This document shows positions 34,276 through 43,399 of a stretch of 64,000 nt of DNA, one piece after another. The notes beneath the pieces are model-generated. The model did not search any database. It saw only the letters and a program-made list of their open reading frames with translations, and was not told where the DNA came from. The position numbers were made by a program, and so were the translations under genes. Origin of the DNA: Euglena gracilis (Eukaryota; Euglenida; Euglenophyceae; Euglenales); the NCBI GenBank assembly GCA_039621445.1, contig CP154954.1:23510954-23574953 (forward strand), in the 5' to 3' direction. Position 1 is the stretch's first letter, and every line of letters starts with the position of its first letter.

Positions 34276-34299
34276 GTTGGTTGCCAGAAAAAAAGGCTG

Positions 34300-35090
34300 A
34301 CCACTGCAAGGTGAGTCGCAAGAAGACGGAGGCACACGGAAGCCCCAGTCAAGTTTTTGACGGAAAAGCAGGTGCGGGCTGGCAATTATGCCAAAAGCCC
34401 CCTCTGGAGGCAAGGTTGCAGGTGCTTTGTGTCTCAGAGCGGCAATCATATTTGATTTTAAAAAACCAGACTCTTTAAGAAAAAGACAGCAACCTGGGGA
34501 TGCATCCAGATCCAGATCCACCATCAGGTGGATGAACACACTTTGGCAGGCCAGGGGGGGATTCCGCCAAAAACCAATCAGTCAGCTGGCTTCGGCATTA
34601 GCATAATGGGGGGGGGGTCCCAGGGAAGGCCATGGCCAGAAGTAGGGGGTCGCGGCGGGGGCAGGCATCCGATGGGGAGGGCGGGCAGGACCGCCGAGGA
34701 GGCTGCCGGAGGGGCCGCGCGACCCGACGCGCGGCGGGCAGCTGTGGGACAAAAGGTGGAGGGCAGGGGGTTCAAAACCAGTCCCTTTGGAGGCTCTGGT
34801 TAGGGTTCACCCCCCACCCCCTGGACCCCTTCGGAGAAGCAGCCGGATCTGAGGCTTCCGAGCCGACACGTTCCACGGCTGACAAGTGTGGGGCATCCTG
34901 GAAAAAAAAGGCCGGCAGATTTAGGTTCAAATCTTCGCGGATGAATCGAAGCTGAACATTCGCGGAACGTCATGGGGTAGGAAACCGTTACAAATTAGAT
35001 TTTGTTGTGCCGAATTTTAGAAGTGATTTGATTTTGGGTCATCCCCTCTGATAATTGTGGTGTTTTCATCAGGGGTTCTGGTCGTTCCCA
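34300..35090. other. Non-coding stretch
   Basis: Ordinary sequence with one GC-rich patch at 34650-34745 that is open in several frames. No gene recognised. Confidence 0.4.
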
Positions 35091-35092
35091 GA

Positions 35093-35182
35093 CATATATA
35101 TATATATATATATATGCATACATATGTATATATACATATATATATATACATATATATGTACATATACACATATATATATACA
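35093..35182. repeat. TA/TACA microsatellite left of FB1
   Basis: ATATATATACATATATGTAC-type units. Similar tracts fill 35494-35555, 35843-36009, 36241-36262 and 36387-36547, so every foldback element here is separated from the next only by such tracts. Confidence 0.93.
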
Positions 35183-35493
35183 TATGGCAAGTGTTAAGTT
35201 TAGTACACCCCCGGGGGGGGTACTAAACTTGACACCGGGTTGGGCACCCCCGTTATTGAAGGTATAGGGTTAGTTGCGCACATGCTAATTTGTGCTAATT
35301 GGCTATGTTGCGCTACAGGGCTATGTTGCGCAACATAGCCATGTAGCGCAACATAGCCATGTAGCGCAACATAGCCAACTAGCGCAAATTAGCATGTGCG
35401 CACCTGACCCTATACCTTCAATTAAGGGGGGTGCCCAACCTGGTGTCAAGTTTAGTACCCCCCCGGGGGGTACTCAACTTAACACTTGCCATA
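35183..35493. mobile_element. Foldback element FB1, ~135-bp arms
   Basis: TATGGCAAGTGTTAAGT at the left end is repeated inverted at the right end (ACTTAACACTTGCCATA). The two arms (about 35183-35317 and 35360-35493) match almost throughout, including the C/G runs, ACTTGACACC, GGTATAGGGT and GCGCACATGCTAATTTG. The short centre contains the palindrome GCTATGTTGCGCAACATAGC. TA/CATA microsatellite lies on both sides. Confidence 0.9.
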
Positions 35494-35555
35494 CATATAT
35501 ATATCATATATATAAATATATATACATATATATACATATATATGTATATATATAC

Positions 35556-35840
35556 ATGGCAGCTCCCAACTATGTGCCCCCCCCCAGGGGGGGGCATATA
35601 GTTGGGGGGGGGGGTCAAGATATTTTTTTTTGTGTTAATGATGGAGTAGGGTTAGGTGCGCGATTTAGGGTTAGGGTTTGGCCTAACTTATAGACGGGTG
35701 TTCGGTGTACAAGTTAGGCCTAACCCTAAGCCTAAATCGCGCACCTAACCCTACTCCATCATTAACACAACAAACTCCACCCCCCCCCTACTCCCAACTA
35801 TATGGCCCCAGGGGGGGGGGGTATAAATTTGGGAGCTGCC

Positions 35841-35842
<2 letters not shown>
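35556..35842. mobile_element. Foldback element FB2, ~135-bp arms
   Basis: ATGGCAGCTCCCA and its inverse TGGGAGCTGCCAT bound the element. Arms share GTGTTAATGATGGAGTAGGG, TTAGGTGCGCGATTTAGG and GGCCTAACTT, and meet around 35690-35715. Ends resemble FB1 (ATGGCA), but the body differs. Confidence 0.9.
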
Positions 35843-35893
<51 letters not shown>

Positions 35894-35959
35894 CATACAT
35901 ACATACATACATACATACATACATACATACATACATACATACATACATACATACATACA

Positions 35960-35995
<36 letters not shown>

Positions 35996-36009
35996 CACAC
36001 ACACATATA
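35843..36009. repeat. (TA)n and (CATA)n microsatellite between FB2 and FB3
   Basis: TA units, then about 26 CATA units, then TATACACACACA. Confidence 0.96.
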
Positions 36010-36240
36010 TATAACCCCCCCCCCCAAATAACCTGCGGGGTGCCAGGTTATTGGAACCAACTTTTGACCCTGTCCCCCCGCCAGGTTATTTGGGCCATTT
36101 TTTCAGCGTCGTAAAGGAATTTTGCCTGAAAAGGACCCCGCCAAGTTACTGGAACCATCTCTTTTGCCCCTCCCCCCGCCAAGTTATTCGGCCCCCGCCA
36201 GGAGTTGGGACCCCGCCAGGTTATTTGGGGGGGGGTTATA
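36010..36240. mobile_element. Foldback-type element FB3
   Basis: TATAACC(C)n-AAATAACCTG at the left is inverted at the right (CAGGTTATTT-(G)n-TTATA), giving ~27-bp terminal repeats. Inside, CCGCCA(A/G)GTTA(C/T)T recurs about five times as a subterminal-type direct repeat. Confidence 0.82.
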
Positions 36241-36262
36241 CACACACACACACACATACGTA

Positions 36263-36386
36263 TATGGCGGGGGTGAACTTGTGCCCCCCCCCTAACCTTA
36301 ACCCTAACCCTAACCCTGACCCAAATCTAGGGGAGCAAGTTCTCCCTCGATTCCAAATCTAGGGGAGCAAGTTCTCCCTCGCCATA
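36263..36386. mobile_element. Foldback-type element FB4 with telomere-like core
   Basis: TATGGCG-GGG-GAACTTG and its imperfect inverse (CAAGTTCTCCCTCGCCATA) form the ends. Inside are a (CCCTAA)-like run at 36291-36321 and a tandem duplication of AATCTAGGGGAGCAAGTTCT. A detached copy of the right end (AATTCTCCCTCGCCATGTAT) lies at about 36457, across another TA tract. Confidence 0.7.
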
Positions 36387-36394
36387 TATATGTA

Positions 36395-36459
<65 letters not shown>

Positions 36460-36547
36460 TCTCCCTCGCCATGTATACATATATATATATACGTATATAT
36501 GTATATATGTATATATGTGTGTGTGTGTCATACATGTATGTATATGT
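36387..36547. repeat. (TA)n / (GT)n microsatellite right of FB4
   Basis: About 70 bp of TA, the partial FB4 end, then TATA/GTGTGT-rich sequence. Confidence 0.93.
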
Positions 36548-36549
36548 AA

Positions 36550-37100
36550 CACAAGAGATTGTTGCAGGGAGGAAATAAAAAATTTGAGAGTACTTTCTTT
36601 GTTTAACTCTAAACCTTTTCAAAACACCATCACCAGCTGTTCACGTTCAAATATCCCTTGACCAAGACAAAGATGTCCATTGTGCGTGGAAATAAGTGGC
36701 GAGTGCCTGCAGGGGGGGGGGATGCGGCAAATGTTACCAAATTATGTGGACTGATGCGGCAATTCTGCAGGATTATGATAAAAAATGCGGTGTAAAAGTG
36801 GGCAGAAGGACTGTTGTTTGCATTCATGCAAGGCCGGAAAACTGCAATTTTTGTATTAAATACTCAACCAAAAACACAAAAAAAATCAGCCCAAGCCCAA
36901 GCCGAACAGCTCAAAACAGCTCAATTTGCCATTTTAGTTTTTTTCATGCCATTTTAGACCATTTTAGTCGTTTGACCGATAGGGAGGATTTCAAAAAACC
37001 ACAGATTTAGGTTTTCCTTCAGGCACAAAACTGCGTTATAAATTTGATTTGAGGCCACTTTAAGCCATTTTTTTTTTATTAGTGATGGTCCACCACAACC
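36550..37100. other. AT-rich non-coding stretch
   Basis: No gene or repeat recognised beyond the word GCCATTTTAG repeated near 36928-36960. Confidence 0.4.
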
Positions 37101-37104
37101 TAAG

Positions 37105-37320
37105 ATGAGCAGCTCCTCAGTACTGGCGCCAAATCGCATCGGAGGCGGAGGTGGTATGCTGCACGGTTGGGTTGCAGGAGGGGCCAAGCAGGCTGCCAAC
37201 AGGCCGGCGTCCTCGCCGTGGGTGACCAGAGAAGTTGAGGTGAACCAGTGCAATGAGAGAGAGCACGGCATCGCCACAGCAACGGAATCGGGAGGAAGGG
37301 GTGCTGCACTGTGCTATGGA
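37105..37320 (-). CDS. Possible exon
   Basis: The minus frame reading SLVTHGEDAGLLAACLAPPA and later MRFGASTEELLILG is the most protein-like here, with moderate G/C third-position bias. It ends near a GTTGTG that could act as a weak donor. No family recognised. Confidence 0.25.
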
Positions 37321-38129
37321 AGGTCATCAGCAGGGACAACCTGTGTTAGCATAAAAATGGTGAAGGATTCAGGTGTGGCACGCATGCACGCAGCAGCGCA
37401 CACATATTGCACCACACAACCACCATTACATCGAATGGAACCCCAGAATGGTGGTGAATGCAAAAAAAAAATGCACATTGAATATGCAATGTTAAATTTG
37501 TGAGGGCAAAAGAAATGCAAATAAATTCAATGTAAATTTTTTTGGAAACTTCCAGACACTTTCAACTCAAAATTACAAAATCAAATCAAATCAAATCAAA
37601 TGTTTATTCATCTGGCAACACAACCCAAGCTTGCCAAGGGTCCCTGAGCATGAGCCAGGATGAGGTAACTAACCAGCGAGAAGCCAGTAAGCAGAGACAG
37701 ACGGGCCTTGAAGAATTTCTGAACAGAAATAGCCAGCAATGCATTTCCCTGAAAATGGTGGGGGAAAACAGGAAACGAAGCACAAAAAAAAAGCGGATGC
37801 AACAATATTTGAATTTCTTTTGCACACTGGGATGGGATGCTATTTCTGCCGCGCACACACGAAATAATATTGACGTGGCCTGCAATCCAGATGTCGAAAA
37901 ATAATTTTTTTTTGATGCAATGCCCGCATCGCAAATCTGGAAACCCTCAGGGCCTCACTGACCATGATGAGTAGCATGAACAATGAGTCGTGACCCAGGC
38001 TGAATTGGAAAGGCCTGGTGGGGGGAAACCTGCAGACCATAGCATTTTGCAACAAAATACCAGGTACCAGACGCCAGATTCTTCTCAACACCAAAACCAG
38101 TATCGCTTGGAATTCTGGGTGATGGGCGG

Positions 38130-38245
38130 TGGAGCCGCACAAGGTCGCTGGGGTTCCGTCCAGCCTGGTCGTGGCCGCGGGCGTTGGGCGGCGTGCCGAA
38201 CTCCACTGTGACGACAAAGAGGTGGTCCTCCAGTGACAACGTCAA
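38130..38245 (-). CDS. Exon candidate of the VIT-like gene
   Basis: The minus frame TLSLEDHLFVVTVEFGTPPN continues ARGHDQAGRNPSDLVRLHR, with about 31 of 37 codons ending in G or C. The beta-strand-like DHLFVVTVEFG fits the segment after a VIT domain and before the vWA domain in VIT/vWA proteins (inference). It lies downstream of the VIT-like exons on the same strand. Confidence 0.42.
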
Positions 38246-38764
38246 AGGCAGAGGGCACAGCAGGGGATTCCATAAAGGCTGCCGGGCTGAGTTGGTTGGG
38301 AATGCCAACGGCCGGCACCCAAAACGTTAAATGGCTCAACCAGGCCAGAGAACATTCACACAACTGCGCATGAGTTGACCCAAATAACGGAACCACAAAA
38401 ATTCTGCTTGTGGTAGACTTATCATAAGATGGCACCCCAGCAGATTGAAGGAATTCAAGAAAATAACAACATAAACGAAGCTGCAAAACCCGCGGCGAAT
38501 ACCCCACCTTCGTTCACGCTCCATTATGGGAAACCGCTTGAGAAGGACAGCTGAGCAAAGAGGTGTTTCATTTCACTCCAGCAGTGTGTTGTCGCGCGTC
38601 AGTTGTCTTCTGTGCCATACACATGCGTGCATGTGTTCATGCAGCAGTAGTGCGAGAGAGATGACTTCTGTTGGATGGCAACGGTCTGCGACAATGGAAC
38701 CCCACCATCCACCCAGCCCTCAACACCGCAGCGCACCCCTGGCCTCCGGCTGCAGCACCACCAC

Positions 38765-38845
38765 CTGAGCGATGTTCTGCTGGATCTGTGCCCCGCAGTC
38801 GTACGGCAGGTTGACGCAGCCGATGTGCCGGATGGGGTCCCGCAT
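38765..38845 (-). CDS. 27-codon internal exon
   Basis: GGGATGGGCCAG just before and CAG/GTGGTG at the end give clean acceptor and donor sites around exactly 81 bp (phase 0 to phase 0). The peptide starts MRDPIRHIGCVNLPYDCGAQ and ends IQQNIAQ. 25 of 27 codons end in G or C. The frame stays open to a stop about 15 codons past the donor. It is the best-delimited internal exon in the window; its family is not recognised on its own. Confidence 0.55.
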
Positions 38846-38949
38846 CTGGCCCATCCCACTGCCACACCGCACCATTCCCCTCCGGGAGGGGGGGGGATGG
38901 GGTTGTTTGACAGTTTCGAGAGAGTCGGGGGGGGGCGGGCAATGGGGTG

Positions 38950-39150
38950 CTCCCCTCGGCAGTGGGATGCTCCGGACGTCCATCGTGATGCTCTGCCGCC
39001 GCCCACGGGCCAGGCTGGCCGCCTCCACCATTTTCGAGAAACGGAGCGACGCTTTCTTCCCCGGATGACCCATACTGCACTCGGGTGTTCAGGCGCTGAG
39101 ACAGGAAATCCCAGAAGCGTCCATGCCCCCCCCTCACCATGGTAATGCGC
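38950..39150 (-). CDS. Exon candidate of the VIT-like gene, one frame change
   Basis: The minus strand reads HGRFWDFLSQRLNTRVQYGS in one frame. From about 39070 the same high G/C third-position signal continues one frame over as KKASLRFSKMVEAASLARGR and QSITMDVRSIPLP. The shift inside a continuous signal suggests a single-base indel (mutation or assembly error). QSITMDVRSI is a plausible strand following a VIT domain. Confidence 0.4.
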
Positions 39151-39474
39151 AAAGAAAAATTCATTTACGAATTTTCGACCTAAAAATCGGTGCCGTGGAA
39201 AATCCGGGAAGGTATGGTGGGCGGGGGACCCCCCCAACCACAATCGGGGTGGGGGAGTGTCACCACCCGGTGGGCTTGCGGGATCCCCGTTCCGCCTTGG
39301 ACGGCGTTGGGGGGGGGGCGTCCCAGACTCTTCACCTTAAGGGGGGGGGCAACGAGAGGATGGAGCCAATGAGCCGGGTGAGAGGTGCTGGGGAACCCCA
39401 GACAAAACGCGGGACGGGGAAATGGGGGCAGAACAAGGCGCATTGGGGGCAGCAAACCGCCCGGCAGGGGGGAA

Positions 39475-39690
39475 GGAGGGTGGCCGCGGCCGATGGGCGC
39501 GTGGGGGGCGATAGGCAGGACGGACATGGGGAGGAGGAAGCTCTGCCGGCCGGTCTCCTCCAGCAGGGCACAGGTGAAGGTGACGTCCAGGGCGGTGGTG
39601 GTGCTGGGCTCGAGGTCAGCGCCAGGGGGCCCCAAAGGCAGGCGGGGACCGTGGCGGAAGGGAGGGTGGGCGGCCGGCGCGTGTGGAGGC
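39475..39690 (-). CDS. Exon candidate: C-terminal part of a VIT-like domain
   Basis: The minus frame EPSTTTALDVTFTCALLEET continues GRQSFLLPMSVLPIAPHAP with very strong G/C third positions. VIT domains end with a PG-x-VxVxxxYxxEL...FxLPxxVxP pattern; LDVTFTCALLEETG-SFLLPMSVLP fits it. It lies about 2.3 kb downstream of the previous VIT-like exon; that interval contains the hAT-like element. Confidence 0.45.
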
Positions 39691-40108
39691 GGCTCTCGGA
39701 GGCGGAGGCAGACAGAAAACGCGAAGGGACGCACGATGTGAACCGCTTCAGAGCACAGCACGACGCGGAATGACGGAGACGCATGAGCACTGGGGCGGTG
39801 CTGAAGCAAAAAGAAATCCCGTCCCAGCACATTCGATGAAATCTCCACAAGAAAATGGGCGAAAAAAATGGCCGTATTTTGGCGAAACAATGGGTCGACC
39901 TTGGGGGGAGGGGGAGCAATTTCTGGAATTCCTGGAGCATCACCCACCTGAAAAAATGGCAAAAAAAACCCGCGTTTTCGACATTTCGGACGTCTGGGCG
40001 TCGAAGCCGTTCGATGCCCGACGCCTGGACCCCGTTGGCCGCCTTGGGCCTAAAGGCGGTCCTCAAGGGGCGGTCCTTGAGAATAAAAACTTCACCGCCC
40101 TGAAGAGC

Positions 40109-40230
40109 ACCCACCCACATCGACCCACCCACCCACACCCACCCACACACACCCACACACCCACCCACACACACCCACACACCCACACACCCACACCCAC
40201 ACCCATCCACCCACCCACACACACGCTCGC
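40109..40230. repeat. (CACCCA)n / (CACA)n microsatellite
   Basis: CACCCACCCACACACACCCA-type units ending in a short GCGCGCGC tract. Confidence 0.92.
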
Positions 40231-40279
40231 GCGCGCGCCTTCGCGCAGGAACGTCAAAATAAGCAGCCTGGAGACACCC

Positions 40280-40425
40280 TGGGCCTGCAGCTGGGGCCCG
40301 GCCCAGTAATAATAAAACAGGGAGGGCGAGCCCTCAGTGAGGTCTGGGCCCGCGCCCAGCGGATATCGTACTGGGTCGCCCTCCGGCGGCACCTCCTCCA
40401 ACTGCGAGAGGCGGCGGCGGGGGGT
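40280..40425 (-). CDS. Possible exon, frame uncertain
   Basis: GC-rich island. One minus frame reads RRRLSQLEEVPPEGDPVRYP and runs on to DLTEGSPSLFYYYWAGP; a second frame (RRATQYDIRWARAQTSLRA) is also possible. It sits where another VIT-domain exon would be expected. Confidence 0.27.
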
Positions 40426-40504
40426 GCTGTGCTCAGGGTGCACGCAACTCATCTCGAGCAATTATATGGACCACATATCTAACCCAGGGATTTGTGCGTA
40501 TCCT

Positions 40505-40572
40505 TTTTTGGGGGTCAAATTCTTATCCGTAGTTATCCGTTGTTATCCGTAGTTATCCGTAATTATCCTTAT
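40505..40572. repeat. TTATCCGTAG subterminal repeats, left
   Basis: Five to six copies of the 10-mer (variants TTATCCGTTG, TTATCCGTAA). Matching array at 41400-41537. Confidence 0.85.
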
Positions 40573-41399
40573 TTGCTAAAATACCCTTCCTGACAGGGGA
40601 TATCCATCTAGAAATGGCTGCAATTGAAAGGATGAAGAGAGTTGATCATCATAAACCTCAGGAATGTCTAAAATTCGTGAAATATGACAATCTAAACAGA
40701 AAACGACAAGCATCCAAGGCAGATGGAAACGACAATGTCCGGTGTGGGTTTTTTAATCTTTCATCCACCGTTCTTCACAATCACCGTTGTAGAGCCAACG
40801 GCTGCCTGCCGGAATGACATCGTTTAACCTCCGGTTTTTACCATCGGTTTTTAAAATCAATGACACCGTCGGTTTTTAAAATCAATGACACCGGCCAAAC
40901 TGAAAGCAGCCCATCTCTTTATAGGATGCACGCTGCCAAATGGAAAATTGTTGCGAAAAAAAAGCCTGAGGGGGGAAATTGATACCCAGATGCTTTCTAA
41001 CACAAAATACCTGCATCTTCAGGAACCTTTATCAAAGCTGCACTTGCTCCGGGCTGTTTAACCACCTTTGCCCCTTCCAATTTCATTTTCTTGTGGGACT
41101 GGCTCGCAACGTGCCTTACAGCAAAGCAATTTTCCTTATAATCAACTTGCACACCACAATGGCAGCAACACAACTCCTAACCTTCGTTTCGCACCTCCAA
41201 ATCATCTCGAAACTGGGCAGCCCGCTTCTGCGGAGTCAGATGACTTCTGCGCTTCACAGCTCCCTTCTCCTTTGCCGATGGAGACTCAGGAGGGAAATCC
41301 ATTGGTAGGGAGAAAGAATAGAGCCTGTGGTTGAGGATGTGGGTGTGCACGCAAGCTTCATGCAGTTCTTGCTCATCCTCATTCGTCAATTTTTTTTTG

Positions 41400-41537
41400 C
41401 TTATCCGTAGTAATCCGTAATTATCCGCAGTTATCCTTATTTGGACTTTTGGCTCATCCGTAGTTATCCGTAGTTATCCATTTTTATCCGTATTTGGGGG
41501 TTTCGGGCTTATCCGTAGATATCCGTAGTTATCCATT
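41400..41537. repeat. TTATCCGTAG subterminal repeats, right
   Basis: About nine copies with short TTTGG-type interruptions, in the same orientation as the left array. Confidence 0.85.
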
Positions 41538-41574
41538 TCAGGATAAGCACAAATCCCCGTCTAACCCCCCCCCC

Positions 41575-41895
41575 AACGCGTTCTCAGCCATTCCCCCCCA
41601 AAAAGTGCACGGGTGCGCACATTTTAAAGAGGTCATTTCGGACCCTGAAGGGGTGTGCACTTAAAGCACGAAATACTTAATTTTCCACCGCTCTTTTTCA
41701 ATTTTTTTCCCCCTTCTTGTGATGCCAAGCAATGAGTTGAGTGATTATGTGTCAAATTTCACAGTCTTCCAATGTCTGGCCCAACAGGAAACTGACTGTG
41801 CTTCGACAAGGCAGGGTGCCTTCAGCATAATTGGGTGTACTTTCCGACCTGAGATGTGACCTTTGGGCTCTAGTTTCGAACCCTTTGGTGGTGCG
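41575..41895. repeat. Dispersed repeat copy 2
   Basis: Partner of 31345-31870 without the minisatellite. It directly abuts the right target duplication of the hAT-like element, so the element appears to have landed at its edge. Confidence 0.8.
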
Positions 41896-41986
41896 CACTT
41901 GTTAAGGAACTGCGCATAATCTGGGCACTGCACATAATTAGCGCGCTTATTGGGGGGGGGGTTGCTCGCGCGCACAGGAAGCGGAC

Positions 41987-42070
41987 CTGCCCAACGCAGG
42001 GTTCGCCGTTCAGCTGCCAATGAAAGTCCGAGAAAGCGCGCAGCTCCCCGATGGGGAAGTAGAGCTCCGC
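41987..42070 (-). CDS. Exon: VIT-like domain, central strand pair
   Basis: After an acceptor CTGTTCCGAGAG (42071 onward) the minus frame reads AELYFPIGELRAFSDFHWQL, then NGEPCVGQ, with a possible donor CAG/GTCCGC at 41986. The frame stays open to about 41965 (VRFLCAR). VIT domains contain a hallmark IEAxYxFPLdexaaVxxFxAxIdGrxxxGxV segment; AELYFPI-AFSDFHWQLNGEPCVGQV follows it closely. Nearly all third positions are G or C. Joined to the exon at 43.2 kb, FENTSRG would precede AELYFP, the order seen in VIT domains. Confidence 0.52.
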
Positions 42071-42390
42071 CTCTCGGAACAGGGCCAGGGGCAGATGGGT
42101 AAAGGAGGGGGTAAAGCGATGCCGGGAAGGGGCTGGGGACTGGGTGGAGGGCGGGGCACGCATGGGGTGTTCCGTTGACAGAGGAAAAGGGCGACCCGGA
42201 TTTTTTGTTTGTAGTCACACTGGTCCAAAGAAGGGGAAAAAACTATAAAAAAAAGGTCAATGGTCCGAAATTGTCAATGGTAAATGGTCCGAAATTGGGG
42301 GGAAAAACAAAGATGGCATCGTCCCACAAATATAAACCCCTGGCTTTATATTTGGGCGGGAATTCAGGACCGTCGCGGGGGACTTCGAGA

Positions 42391-42691
42391 CATGCTTGTG
42401 CTTACCAACCGGGGGGGAAGGGGGGTGGGTGCTATAGGGTGCCTGCCCCTAGCAGGCACACCCCCCCCCCCGGGGGATAGGGGTCCGGGGGGGACCCAGA
42501 ACATTTTCATTGAAAATGGCCTTTTCCGGGCCCCCGGCGCCGAAGGCGCTGGGGTCGGAGGGGGGTGCCTGCTAGGGGCAGGCACCCTCCAAAACCCCAC
42601 CCCCGGGGGGGGGGTCGGATCGGGTGCTATAGGGTGCCTGCCCCTAGCACCCCCCCCCCGTGGGGTAGGCACCCGACTAAGCACAAGCATG
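42391..42691. mobile_element. 301-bp MITE with 8-bp target duplication
   Basis: CATGCTTGTGCTTA at the left and TAAGCACAAGCATG at the right are perfect 14-bp inverted repeats. They are flanked by CTTCGAGA (42383-42390) and CTTCGGGA (42692-42699), 7 of 8 identical. The inside has palindromic blocks (GGTGCCTGCCCCTAGCAGGC and GGTGCCTGCTAGGGGCAGGC) and C/G runs, plus a GGCGCCGAAGGCGC hairpin shared in style with the family I/II elements. No coding capacity. Confidence 0.66.
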
Positions 42692-43032
42692 CTTCGGGAA
42701 AATCAAAGTTTTTGGGCAGACTCTACAAACGTTCACTGCCTTCAATTGGAATCAAATAACAGTACAAAATTTTGTGCACCTCCTGGTTCCCCCCAAAATA
42801 CACATTTTTGGGGCCAAAATGAACCAATTATTGTGAACGTTTGTAATTATCCACGCAATTTTTTTTGATCTACCCCGAATGGCACAGTTGGGGTGCTTTG
42901 GGAGGGGAACTGTACATTTGGGCGGCGAAACCAAACCCCCCTGTGGGGGAAGCTTCATATTTGGGGATGAATAAAATGTCTTCTGTGCTGCAGAGTAAGA
43001 GAAGCCCACATGGACACAGATGGTGGCGCGCT

Positions 43033-43266
43033 TCCCCTGGACGTGTTCTCGAACTCATAGTGCAGGTCCACACTCGCCTTCTGGTGGCGCAGCTGGACGT
43101 GCACCGTGAGCTTCGCGCAGGGGAAGGGCTTGCTGGTGTGGACGGCGGTGGGGCCAACCTTCAGCGAGGGGCCCTTCAGACGGTCATGACTGCTCTTCGT
43201 CAGGCACAGGCGGATGGGGGCCAACCCTTCCAGGGGGGGGGGCGGTCTCGCCTCCACCATCAGGCA
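43033..43266 (-). CDS. Exon: N-terminal part of a VIT-like domain
   Basis: CACCCTCACCCCCATGCCAG (just above 43266) is a strong acceptor. The minus frame then reads QCLMVEARPPPP, LEGLAPIRLCLTKSSHDRLK, GPSLKVGPTAVHTSKPFPCA and KLTVHVQLRHQKASVDLHYEFENTSRG. Hand counting gives about 59 of 66 codons ending in G or C. The last segment fits the start of VIT domains (VxVxIxxxxAxVxxxxxFxN). The end is uncertain because only weak GTs follow (CAC/GTCCAG near 43032). VIT domains occur with vWA domains in inter-alpha-trypsin inhibitors, PARP4 and VWA5-type proteins; no vWA MIDAS motif was found downstream. Confidence 0.52.
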
Positions 43267-43399
43267 CTGGCATGGGGGTGAGGGTGACATCAGGGGGAGG
43301 GGGTCAGCCGGACAACCAGAGGCGATTTTCTCGAAAATGGCCAAGACAGGGTCCTTTTCTGTTCCTTTTCACCGACACTGCAAAGTGCTTGCCAGATTC

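Larger units (their letters stand above)
40485..41559. mobile_element. Non-autonomous hAT-like element, 1075 bp
   Basis: Left end CAGGGATTTGTGCGTATCC and right end GGATAAGCACAAATCCCCG form 19-bp terminal inverted repeats with two mismatches. TCTAACC flanks both sides directly (40478-40484 and 41560-41566), or 7 of 8 bases if read as ATCTAACC/GTCTAACC, matching the 8-bp target duplication of hAT elements. Both subterminal regions carry arrays of the 10-mer TTATCCGTAG (40510-40570 and 41400-41535), like hAT transposase-binding repeats. No transposase frame is present, so it would be mobilised in trans. It lies between VIT-like exons. Confidence 0.68.

Noticed and set aside
36291-36321. A chromosome end
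   Set aside because: Only about four telomere-like units inside a foldback element, with unique sequence on both sides.
38765-43266. Alpha-adaptin appendage domain
   Set aside because: Single segments (for example GAQIQQ) suggested it, but exon order and the AELYFPI...NGEPCVGQV segment fit a VIT domain better.
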